This document shows, piece by piece, positions 34,604 through 41,420 of a stretch of DNA of 41,420 nt. The stretch spans positions 1 to 41,420 of the forward strand of contig CAZVJA010000020.1 of assembly GCA_964626885.1 (NCBI GenBank). The letters run 5' to 3'. Below the pieces are notes generated by a model, which worked only from the letters and a program-made list of their open reading frames with translations, was not told the DNA's origin and made no database searches. Source of the stretch: CAZVJA01 sp964626885 (GTDB lineage: Bacteria; Planctomycetota; Planctomycetia; Planctomycetales; Planctomycetaceae). The position numbers and the translations under genes are program-made. Position 1 is the first letter of the stretch. Each line of letters begins with the position of its first letter.

Positions 34604-35473
34604 CTATCGAATCAGCACGTCCACAAGCCCGACGGCAAACAGCCCGATGCTGATTACGGCGTTGACCTGAAAGAAAGCGGCGTTCACTCGGGTCAAGTCA
34701 TCGGGCCGCACGAGGCGATGCTCATAGATCAGTAGCACCATGACTCCCACGACCCCCGCGAGAAACATCAACCCCATTCCCGCGAAGTACCAGAGAGTGA
34801 AGAGACTGATCACGGTCAGCAAGTGGCTGAACGCCGATATTCGCAAAGCCGTTGGAACTCCCCAACGCGCCGGTACACTGAACAGTCCGGCTCCTCGGTC
34901 GAAATCGATATCCTGGCAGGCATACAGAATGTCGAACCCTCCGACCCAGAAGAAGACTACCGCAGCCAGCAGCACAGGTGGCCAGTCGAGTGCGCCGCGA
35001 ATCGCAATCCAGGCTGCTGGAGGCGACAACATCAACGCCGCTGCGAGCCAGTAGTGGCACCAGGCTGTGAACCTTTTGGCGTAAGAATAACCAAGCAGAA
35101 ACAGCAGTACGGGGACGGAAAGATATAAAGGCCAACGGTTAGGCAGGAATAGTAGTGTCGATAAGAAAAAGCCGGCAACGCACACAATCGTGAACAGCAC
35201 GACGGAAGAGAGACTCAGCATTCCAGCGGGAAGATGTCGACCCGACGTCCTGGCGTTTCGTGCATCGATATGGCGATCAGCAACGCGATTGAACGCCATG
35301 GCCGCCGAACGGGCGAAAACCATGCAGAGCAAAATCCCGAGCAGGTCGCACCAGCGGAACGTCGTTGCCGGGTCATGCCACGCAAGCGTGGCCGACAGCA
35401 GCGCAAATGGTAAGGCAAAAACGGTGTGACTGAAGCGGATCAGTTCCAAAAGCTGTCGCGTGCGCCGCAGCAT
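34604..35473 (-). CDS. mqnP: UbiA-family prenyltransferase, probably MqnP of the menaquinone pathway
   Basis: 289 residues, nearly all membrane helices. The two aspartate-rich prenyl-diphosphate-Mg2+ motifs are FNRVADRHID (Asn62, Asp66, Asp70) followed by NARTSGRHLPAG, and DILYACQDIDFDRGAG (Asp181, Asp188, Asp190, Asp192). The NART-RHLPAG and YACQD-DFDR signatures are those of the 4-hydroxybenzoate/futalosine-type UbiA subgroup. With mqnD in the same window, attachment of the polyprenyl tail to dihydroxy-naphthoate in the futalosine pathway is the most likely role. UbiA proper (ubiquinone) is the alternative but less likely in this phylum. The start at 35473 lacks a good ribosome binding site. 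Convergent with the receiver-HATPase gene. Confidence 0.82.
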   Translation of the reverse strand: MLRRTRQLLELIRFSHTVFALPFALLSATLAWHDPATTFRWCDLLGILLCMVFARSAAMAFNRVADRHIDARNARTSGRHLPAGMLSLSSVVLFTIVCVAGFFLSTLLFLPNRWPLYLSVPVLLFLLGYSYAKRFTAWCHYWLAAALMLSPPAAWIAIRGALDWPPVLLAAVVFFWVGGFDILYACQDIDFDRGAGLFSVPARWGVPTALRISAFSHLLTVISLFTLWYFAGMGLMFLAGVVGVMVLLIYEHRLVRPDDLTRVNAAFFQVNAVISIGLFAVGLVDVLIR

Positions 35474-35510
35474 TTTTGCGTCATTTCGTGCCGACGTTCA
35501 CACCAGATGG

Positions 35511-37916
35511 TCAATTGGGACTCTTGGAGTTGCTCTTGCGAAGGAGCCCGCCCGTCTTTTCGACCGACGTCCTAAGTCGTCCGACGATTGTCGTTCGTTG
35601 TGTCGGCGCCAAATCAGCCTGGTAGCGATGTTTTTGACCGGTCAAACGTTGGATATGGTAGAACGCGAGTTGCCGCACCGCAAGTTCATCGTGCTCCAGC
35701 CAGTTGACGAGTTGCAGGGAGATGTCTCGGTCCTCGGCATCAGCTTTTCCATACCCCCATAATAAGCGATAAATGACCTCCGCGACGTCTGGTCGAAACA
35801 CGTTCGCAAGTTCCGCCTTCAGGAGTCCGGGATTATCAGGAGAAAGTGGCAGCCAATCGCGCAGTCCTTCAATGGCTGCATTGAGTGCTTCTTCATGGCT
35901 GCCCTCCGCCAGCGCCTTCAGCAAAGAGGTATAGTCTTCAATGAGGGCCAAAGTCTTTACCGCAAGTTCAGAAATCAGCGGATTGCCGTCTCTCACGACG
36001 GGAGCGATGCTCAACCGCAGCGGCTGGTCTTCGTCAAACTCACGGAGAAACTGCGTAGCGAACTTCCGCGCGTTTATGGAAGTCAGTGGCAACGGTTGAG
36101 TATGTAGCCAGCGATTCACTCCGGATGGTCCCTTGCTTCCCCCCTTCGTGAATTCAGCGAGCGCGCGGCTGACTTGCTCCGTCGAGACTTCCGGGTCCGG
36201 TGACATCGTCTGCGGCGAGAGGGACAGCCAGCCGGAGTTTGACAGTTCCTGCCTCTTGCCCGATTTGTCGATCAGCCCCAACGCGCCAGCGCCGAGGTGC
36301 AACTTGGCGTCGTAACCAACGGTCGCGAGATCTTGATCCAGTTTCTCGGGCTGCCCGGGAATGACTTCGATTCCACAAACGGTTCCCGGCTTCGTCAGCT
36401 CGACACGGCGCAACTCGCCGCGTACGACGACGCCAAATTGGATCGGCTTCTGCTTGAGGGCATTGTCATCCACACTCGTGCCGATCGCGACGACGACCCG
36501 CCCTTTTCGAACCTCCAATCCGAATGGGCCTGCGGCCGTTGGACCGAGCAGGCGGATTGCCGTCCCACCCCGAAGCAACAACCTGCATGTCCCTTCGCCG
36601 ACATCGAGGCTGCTCTCAAACGGTTCGGGGCATGCAATGAGATCATTGGGAAAGATCTTTCGCGCTGTTGCGGGATCGGCGGCCTTTTGCGAGACCACAT
36701 ACCATCCGTCTTTCTTGGTATCAAAACGAACTAACACACTTTGCTCCGAGGAAATATCTCGGACATGAAGCGGAAGGACCGTAGGTGACTCTTCAGCCAT
36801 GGGCTGCGGCGGGGTTGGTGGTGTTCGTGCCGGAGCCGCAGCTTTGCCGGGCAAACTGGCAATGACCGCGCCACGCGGCCCAGCAGGATGAGTTGCTTGG
36901 TCCTCGTGTGCTGAACTTTGCGGCACTGCTGGCGTCGCCGATGGTTCAGTAGAAGTGAGTTCAGGTTGTAAAGGTTCCGGTGACACTGGTATTTCCGGTT
37001 TCGTGCTGTCGGGCTGGTTGTCAGTCTTGGCGATCGATTCCGGCGAGGGTCGTGAATTGTCTGTTACGGAGACCGGAGCTGCTGAGTTCGGCTTCTTATC
37101 GAGCTCAGGCTTGGTTAAGGGTTCGCCTGCGTTTGTTGAAGTTACAGGAGCGGGTTGGGGTTGTTTTGGTTGATCTGTCAGCTGTGGTTTCTGGGGCTCA
37201 GGTTTTCCGCCAGGTTCCGATTGGGCGATTGTCGTATCGGGTTCATTTCTCGACACAAAGCCACCCAACATGGCGCGGAAATCCGCATCGGTAATAGCGA
37301 GGACTACCGCGAGTCCCAAAACGGTGAAAATGAGCACGGGAGCCAGCGCGCGTTGCCAAAAAGGGCGTGGTCGCAGGTAGTCCGGGATTTGCTTGTTGAA
37401 CGACTCGTGTTCTTCATCCGTCGAGCCAGTTGTCCCCGAGGCAACTGCCGGTTCTTCTTCGAGCGCTTCACCTTCAGTATTCACGGACGCACCGTCTTTT
37501 TTAGCTTTCGCAGCAGCTTCGGCCGCTTGGTGCTCGCCGACGAGTGTGTACATTCTCCGGCGGCTTTCATTTCGTATCTCGACCGGTTCGCCCAGCACGA
37601 GAGTGAGGATTTGGTGGCAGGCTGCCGCCTCCGCAAGCTGCACGTCCGATTCGAGGCAGACCCGCTCAAATTCCGCCACTTTGTCTGGCGCGAGCGTGTT
37701 GTCGAGATACTCAGAAACGACGTTCGGATCGTCGTTCGCACCCTTGCCATGAATCTCCGGTGCCGTCAGCCGGCGGCGGCGAATCACGTCCCGAATGCGA
37801 TCGACCAGACTGGTTGCAAATTTGCTCTCGGTCAGCTTCGCGCCGATTTCTTTTGTCTGTGACGGTTCCAGGATGTCGTCGAGATAGGCCAAAAGCGTTC
37901 GCAATGTCAGTCGCAT
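35511..37916 (-). CDS. Membrane protein with two anti-sigma-like N-terminal repeats
   Basis: 801 residues. The start at 37916 (MRLTLRTLLAYLDDILEP) has GGGAAGAG at 4-nt spacing; the longer frame to 38000 is rejected. Two related ~45-residue segments begin LLAYLDDILEP (~8) and VSEYLDNTLAP (~68); they resemble the YLDG-L start of zinc-finger anti-sigma domains but lack the His and Cys ligands. A single transmembrane helix lies at ~187-209. An outside Pro/Thr/Glu-rich linker (~230-420) leads to a FecR-like beta region (LLLRGGTAIRLLGP...GLEVRKGRVVVAI, ~450-560) and a helical C-terminal domain. The layout (cytoplasmic anti-sigma-like part, one helix, outside domain) fits transmembrane signalling, but no sigma-factor gene is adjacent. 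Function unknown. Confidence 0.7.
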   Translation of the reverse strand: MRLTLRTLLAYLDDILEPSQTKEIGAKLTESKFATSLVDRIRDVIRRRRLTAPEIHGKGANDDPNVVSEYLDNTLAPDKVAEFERVCLESDVQLAEAAACHQILTLVLGEPVEIRNESRRRMYTLVGEHQAAEAAAKAKKDGASVNTEGEALEEEPAVASGTTGSTDEEHESFNKQIPDYLRPRPFWQRALAPVLIFTVLGLAVVLAITDADFRAMLGGFVSRNEPDTTIAQSEPGGKPEPQKPQLTDQPKQPQPAPVTSTNAGEPLTKPELDKKPNSAAPVSVTDNSRPSPESIAKTDNQPDSTKPEIPVSPEPLQPELTSTEPSATPAVPQSSAHEDQATHPAGPRGAVIASLPGKAAAPARTPPTPPQPMAEESPTVLPLHVRDISSEQSVLVRFDTKKDGWYVVSQKAADPATARKIFPNDLIACPEPFESSLDVGEGTCRLLLRGGTAIRLLGPTAAGPFGLEVRKGRVVVAIGTSVDDNALKQKPIQFGVVVRGELRRVELTKPGTVCGIEVIPGQPEKLDQDLATVGYDAKLHLGAGALGLIDKSGKRQELSNSGWLSLSPQTMSPDPEVSTEQVSRALAEFTKGGSKGPSGVNRWLHTQPLPLTSINARKFATQFLREFDEDQPLRLSIAPVVRDGNPLISELAVKTLALIEDYTSLLKALAEGSHEEALNAAIEGLRDWLPLSPDNPGLLKAELANVFRPDVAEVIYRLLWGYGKADAEDRDISLQLVNWLEHDELAVRQLAFYHIQRLTGQKHRYQADLAPTQRTTIVGRLRTSVEKTGGLLRKSNSKSPN

Positions 37917-38116
37917 TGTTCTCTTCCCATCAAAGTGCCGTGAACTGCTAATCAGCTTGCTCTTCGCGGATAACCACGGAACGCCGATCCAGCAAGCCAT
38001 TGGGCTCGCTACAATGAAGAGTGGAGATCCAGCGACGGAGCCGTACAGATATTTCAGGATTCTCGTTGGATTCCGAAAAACACAAATTCTCCGGACAATA
38101 AGGAGAACGCCTGCTC

Positions 38117-39007
38117 GTGAACGCCCAAGCCAAGCTCCGTTACCTCTCGATCGTTTTACTCCTTGCAGTCCAACGCCTTCCGATTGCTCTAGGTGAGAAT
38201 TCTGCCTCCCAGCCGGAACGGAAACCGACCGTCAGCGAGGCCAAGGGCCACAAACGGGTCTTGCTATTGTGGCAAAAGTCCGATGGTCACCCCTGGTCCG
38301 CGCATGAGTACCAGGACGGCGTCCGGATAATCGCCCGCTGCCTTGATTCGGTTCCGGGACTCCAGACCATCGTCATCGCTGCGAACGACCCTTGGACCGA
38401 AGGTCCGGAACTACTGGATGGCGCCGACGGGGTCTTCCTGTATTTGGCGGAAGGGGCCCGCTGGATCGACAGCGTATCGACGCGCCATGCGTCATTCGAG
38501 CGGCTAGCGCAACGTGGGGGAGGGCTCGTTGTCCTGCACTGGGGAATGGGAACCCGTGACGCGGCACCGATCGATGCTTTTGTGAAGCTCTTTGGGGGCT
38601 GTCACGGGGGACCGGATCGGAAGTACCGCGTTCTGAAAACCCGCGGAATTGTCCGCGCAGCAGATCATCCGGTAATGCGCGGCATCGAATCGTTCGAAGT
38701 AGAGGATGAGTTCTACTATCGCCTGAAGTTCGCGAAATCGCAGAAGCTGCGTTCGATGACACCGCTGCTCGACGTGAAAATCGACGACGAGCCGCAGACC
38801 GTCGCCTGGGCGTGGGAACGTCCCGATGGCGGGCGATCGTGCGGCTTCAGCGGGGGACACTTTCACCGCAATTGGGAACTGCCGGCTTACCGCCGACTCG
38901 TCGCACAATCGATTCTCTGGACGCTCAAACTCGAAATCCCCGAGAAGGGATTGCCCGTGGAGTTATCCGAGCAAGACTTGCGACTGACGCGACCGAAGCC
39001 GGAATGA
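38117..39007 (+). CDS. ThuA-like secreted protein
   Basis: 296 residues from a GTG start with AGGAG 11 nt upstream. An N-terminal signal peptide (MNAQAKLRYLSIVLLLAVQR...) is followed by a ThuA-like domain (class I glutamine amidotransferase-like fold): GGGLVVLHWGMGTRD (~135-149), FVKLFGGCHGG, HPVMRGIESFEVEDEFYY (~192-209) and GRSCGFSGGHFHRNW with a terminal IDSLDA-like VAQSILWTLK helix. ThuA domains are numerous in planctomycetes and are linked to sugar metabolism; the catalytic activity is not established. It is divergent from the anti-sigma-like gene and convergent with the next secreted protein gene. Confidence 0.82.
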   Translation: MNAQAKLRYLSIVLLLAVQRLPIALGENSASQPERKPTVSEAKGHKRVLLLWQKSDGHPWSAHEYQDGVRIIARCLDSVPGLQTIVIAANDPWTEGPELLDGADGVFLYLAEGARWIDSVSTRHASFERLAQRGGGLVVLHWGMGTRDAAPIDAFVKLFGGCHGGPDRKYRVLKTRGIVRAADHPVMRGIESFEVEDEFYYRLKFAKSQKLRSMTPLLDVKIDDEPQTVAWAWERPDGGRSCGFSGGHFHRNWELPAYRRLVAQSILWTLKLEIPEKGLPVELSEQDLRLTRPKPE

Positions 39008-39073
39008 TCTGCAATTTGCCAAACGGGATCAGTATGGCTGCCGGTTTGATGTCGCTGTTCGTCGGGTGTCGAA

Positions 39074-40048
39074 CTAACGACGGATCCAGTAAATCGTCGG
39101 ATCATCGACAATCCACTCGGTTGACCATGTCCGCCCGTCATCCTGGTTGACAATGTTAAAGAACAGCGTGTTGAAATTCTCGACGCGTGTCCCATAGGGA
39201 ACAGTCGAGGCGATGTGGTCCGCCTGCGTGAGCGTCCCGACACCCGGCTTCGCATAGTAGTGCACCATGCCATCCGACGTGAACGACATGCCCAACGTCC
39301 ACCAACCCGTTTGCGTGATCCGTGGACCTGCCACATCTTGTCCGTTTTCGTCCGCGCGGACCAGAATCATTGCCGAGTCCTCTGTATTCTGGCCGTCTGT
39401 CTTGCTGTTGAACTGAATGAACATCCCCGGCCAGAACGGCTCAACCTTGTGCTCGATGCCCGGACCGCGCCGGAAAAATCCGCGACGAGCCGACGTCGTT
39501 TTCTTGAAGGTGCCGGTGACATCGGTCCGCAGCGCAAACGACGCACCGGTCCGTTTCTCCCACTGTTCAAACGGTGGAAGATAAACACGGACGACAACGC
39601 TCGGGTTCCATGAGACCGGAATATAACCACCGGTGGACATGCCGGCATTGAACAGCAGATCGTCCTGCTGAAATTTGCCGGTCTTCATGCCGGGGATACC
39701 CGACTTCACCGTTCGCATCAGCATCGCCCCCTGGCTACCGGGGAGTCCGCCCGCCGGAGTGGCAACACGCTTCACAATGTCCGGTTGGCCGCGCAGCCGG
39801 CTTTCATTCCACCGGGCATTGCTCGACATCCCGGCTGGGTCACGGACCTGGTTGTCGATATTGCTGCTCGACTTCGGTTCGTTGGGCTCCCAGCCCCAGT
39901 TCGTATCCTCGAAGTCGTCGAACGTCGCGCGCTGACCGGTTCCGGGAACGAGCGGAGCGGCCTTTGCCGACAGGCCGAAGCTGACGAGCAGAACAAAACT
40001 TAAACACGCGCGGACGAACGGACGGTGCGAAAAGCGGACGACATCCAT
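39074..40048 (-). CDS. Secreted protein of unknown function, planctomycete type
   Basis: 324 residues, started at the ATG 40048 (MDVVRFSHRPFVRACLSF) with AAGG ~9 nt upstream; an upstream TTG at 40069 is less likely. A signal peptide ends near SAKAAP. The mature part begins FDDFEDTNWGWEPNEPKSS and is rich in W, G and beta-type segments (MFIQFNSKTDGQ, GWWTLGMSFTSDGMVHYYAK), ending EWIVDDPTIYWIRR. It looks like a beta-sandwich (lectin or glucanase-like) exported protein. The opening pattern seems to recur in planctomycetes, from memory only. No catalytic residues can be proposed. Confidence 0.65.
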   Translation of the reverse strand: MDVVRFSHRPFVRACLSFVLLVSFGLSAKAAPLVPGTGQRATFDDFEDTNWGWEPNEPKSSSNIDNQVRDPAGMSSNARWNESRLRGQPDIVKRVATPAGGLPGSQGAMLMRTVKSGIPGMKTGKFQQDDLLFNAGMSTGGYIPVSWNPSVVVRVYLPPFEQWEKRTGASFALRTDVTGTFKKTTSARRGFFRRGPGIEHKVEPFWPGMFIQFNSKTDGQNTEDSAMILVRADENGQDVAGPRITQTGWWTLGMSFTSDGMVHYYAKPGVGTLTQADHIASTVPYGTRVENFNTLFFNIVNQDDGRTWSTEWIVDDPTIYWIRR

Positions 40049-40224
40049 GTCGGAGCCTTTGGAGAGCAAGACATCAGGAATTGGCGGACCAAAACGGGGG
40101 AAATCCGTTCACCTCGGGTCCGCGAAAGGAGAAATTGCCGTTTCTCTTTATCGTAATTCCTGGTTCATTTGGCTTAAAGCGATTGGAGAGCTGGTTCCCG
40201 GGGAACAAGAATCGTCGGGAACTC

Positions 40225-40243
40225 CGCGTTAAACTTTAACGCG
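40225..40243. promoter_or_regulatory. Palindromic operator-like site
   Basis: CGCGTTAAA-C-TTTAACGCG, perfect 9-bp arms around one base. It lies ~180 bp upstream of the secreted-protein start, in its promoter region. With a 1-nt centre it is a poor RNA hairpin but a typical shape for a dimeric DNA-binding protein site. The regulator is unknown. Confidence 0.4.
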
Positions 40244-40408
40244 CGGCTCTACAATTCAGCCCGTCACAGAGTAGCTTAAAATCGGGGCGAATGGACACCG
40301 TTAGAACTTTATCATCGCCGTTGTACGGGGTTGGGAAGCGGGCTTGCGGCGACTTTTTAGGTGTGAAAATACAGTCCAGGAGTGGATTTGCATCGTCATG
40401 AGAGCAGA

Positions 40409-40438
40409 AGGCTCGGCGCTCTGAGGAGTGCCGTGCCT
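40409..40438. repeat. Hairpin, possible dispersed palindromic element
   Basis: GGCTCGGCGCTC (40410-40421) and GAGTGCCGTGCC (40426-40437) pair with one mismatch and one G-U around a TGAG loop; A40409 and T40438 extend the stem. It lies ~40 bp after the sulfatase stop and has no T run. The GGCACGGCACTC-type arm looks like a mobile palindromic repeat, but only one copy is visible here. Confidence 0.4.
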
Positions 40439-40476
40439 ACCAGTGATCGTGCCGATTAATTCCTCCCCCGCGTCAT

Positions 40477-41420
40477 TTAGTCGCGCAGTGCCCTCTTTAG
40501 TTCCGTCTCGCGGTCGAGATATTGGGCTTTGTCCACGGCCACCTCGACGAACTGAATTGTGCCACCCTTGAACGTGCCAGGTGCCGGGTAATCCTGGCTC
40601 ACGGTATCGGGGTTGCTGTAGCCGACGGTCAGACCACTCCCCCCGAGGCCAAATTTACCGAGCTGGGTCTTCATTGCGCCCTCCGCCACCACTTTGTCGT
40701 TTAAGTACAGCTTCATCTTGCCGACGTTCTCGTGGTTCGGGCCGGCGCCCTCGCGAATGAACTCCATGCCGAGCACGTACTTGCCCGGCTTGAGTTCCTC
40801 CGAAGAGACGTAATGCTGTTCCGGCTTGATGCCGAGGAAGTTGTACACATAGTGCAGCTTCTTCTCCTTGACAAATAGCGAGTGCCCACCGAACCGGGTA
40901 CCCATCGAGAAGAGGACGCCGGAGGCGTTGGCGTCGGTGATCTCCACTTTGGCGAGGATCTTGTACGACCGACCGCGGACACTCACCGCTACGCCTTCCG
41001 GTACCGGGGCCGTGCCGGGGAAGTACGTGTAGCGGTCGCGGGGCGCTTCTTCAGTCGGCCGCTCCACGCTGAGCAATTGCGTTGCAGTGCGGTCGTCTAG
41101 CGGCAGCACGAGGTTTCGCTCTGCTTCCTGGAACCACGCGTTCACGAGGGCCTTGAGCTTCTCCGGGTGCTCCTTCGCCAGATTCTTCGACTCGGAGCGG
41201 TCCGCATCGACGTGGTAGAGTTCCCACTGGTCCTTGTCGAAGTTCCCCTTATCCGTGAGCGGTGCGTGTAGGGCCACAGCCTTCCACCCGTTCTCCCACA
41301 TGCCGCGTGTGCCGAGCATGGCATAATACTGCCGCTGCTTTGTCGTAGGGCTGTCCGGCTTGGCATCGAAGCTGTACTTCATCGAGACGCCCGAGAGCGG
41401 CCACTGTTCGACGCCGCGGT
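40477..41420 (-). CDS. Arylsulfatase (3' part only)
   Basis: The gene enters from the right edge on the minus strand, so the N-terminal part with the C/S-x-P-x-R formylglycine motif and most metal ligands lies outside. The visible ~314 residues start GVEQWPLSGVSMKYSF, then MLGTRGMWENGWKAVALHAP, WELYHVDADRSESKNLAKEHP and LPLDDRTATQ: the C-terminal end of the sulfatase domain. After that comes a ~170-residue beta-rich domain (KILAKVEITDANASGVLFSM, MKLYLNDKVVAEG) of the LamG/ConA-like kind. Sulfatases hydrolyse sulfate esters, commonly on algal polysaccharides in this phylum. Third codon positions are strikingly G/C-rich compared with genes such as mqnD, a possible sign of transfer. The ATG at 41382 is internal. 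Confidence 0.88.
   Translation of the reverse strand, partial: RGVEQWPLSGVSMKYSFDAKPDSPTTKQRQYYAMLGTRGMWENGWKAVALHAPLTDKGNFDKDQWELYHVDADRSESKNLAKEHPEKLKALVNAWFQEAERNLVLPLDDRTATQLLSVERPTEEAPRDRYTYFPGTAPVPEGVAVSVRGRSYKILAKVEITDANASGVLFSMGTRFGGHSLFVKEKKLHYVYNFLGIKPEQHYVSSEELKPGKYVLGMEFIREGAGPNHENVGKMKLYLNDKVVAEGAMKTQLGKFGLGGSGLTVGYSNPDTVSQDYPAPGTFKGGTIQFVEVAVDKAQYLDRETELKRALRD

Larger units (their letters stand above)
40049..40476. other. 428-bp intergenic region with two dyads
   Basis: Between the start of the secreted-protein gene and the stop of the sulfatase, both on the minus strand. It holds a perfect 9-bp dyad at 40225-40243 and a hairpin at 40409-40438, listed separately. A plus-strand CGCCG...CGGCGACTTTTT near 40317-40359 is weakly terminator-like. 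No ORF with a credible start seen. Confidence 0.5.

Overview
The window looks like a chromosomal segment of a planctomycete (phylum Planctomycetota, probably class Planctomycetia). This is inferred from gene content: a cysteine-rich YTV-repeat cell-wall protein, a DUF1570-type peptidase domain, a truncated arylsulfatase, a ThuA-like secreted protein, several planctomycete-type secreted or membrane proteins of unknown function, and two futalosine-pathway menaquinone genes. GC content is moderate to high, genes are loosely packed on both strands, and intrinsic terminators are frequent. No rRNA, tRNA, CRISPR array, prophage or insertion sequence was seen.

Layout. 1-5 kb: the 3' end of arsS (arsenosugar radical SAM enzyme) converges on a large exported inverse-autotransporter/beta-helix protein. 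5.6-6.8 kb: mqnD and a small membrane protein. 7-12.1 kb: a tightly coupled three-gene operon (DUF2079 membrane protein, membrane-anchored SGNH hydrolase, GT-C glycosyltransferase) that probably builds or modifies a cell-surface glycan. 12.2-18.4 kb: a 2051-residue alpha-2-macroglobulin-like protein that has lost the thioester sequence. 18.6-21.6 kb: cardiolipin synthase and the YTV cell-wall protein. 22-23.7 kb: a sugar isomerase-like TIM barrel and a 25-residue lysine-rich protein gene with a strong ribosome binding site and terminator. 23.9-26.4 kb: rnc (RNase III) divergent from an HtrA/DegP-type protease. 26.5-31.2 kb: a kinase/pseudokinase/lipoprotein-signal/metallopeptidase fusion, a small membrane protein, then fmt and def, all on the minus strand. 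31.5-35.5 kb: a small Cys-rich lipoprotein, an unrecognised protein, an orphan terminator with a structured leader, a receiver-HATPase protein and mqnP (UbiA family). 35.5-41.4 kb: a membrane protein with anti-sigma-like N-terminal repeats, a ThuA-like protein, a secreted protein of unknown function, and the 3' part of an arylsulfatase running off the window.

Connections between genes. mqnD and mqnP belong to the same quinone pathway although 28 kb apart. def and fmt form the usual N-formyl-methionine pair. The GT-C operon, YTV protein, beta-helix autotransporter, A2M-like protein, HtrA and cardiolipin synthase all concern the envelope. The observations most worth following are the kinase-pseudokinase-peptidase fusion, the tiny lysine-rich gene, and the orphan terminator/leader RNA before the receiver-HATPase gene. 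All functional statements rest on reading motifs by eye; no database search was run.
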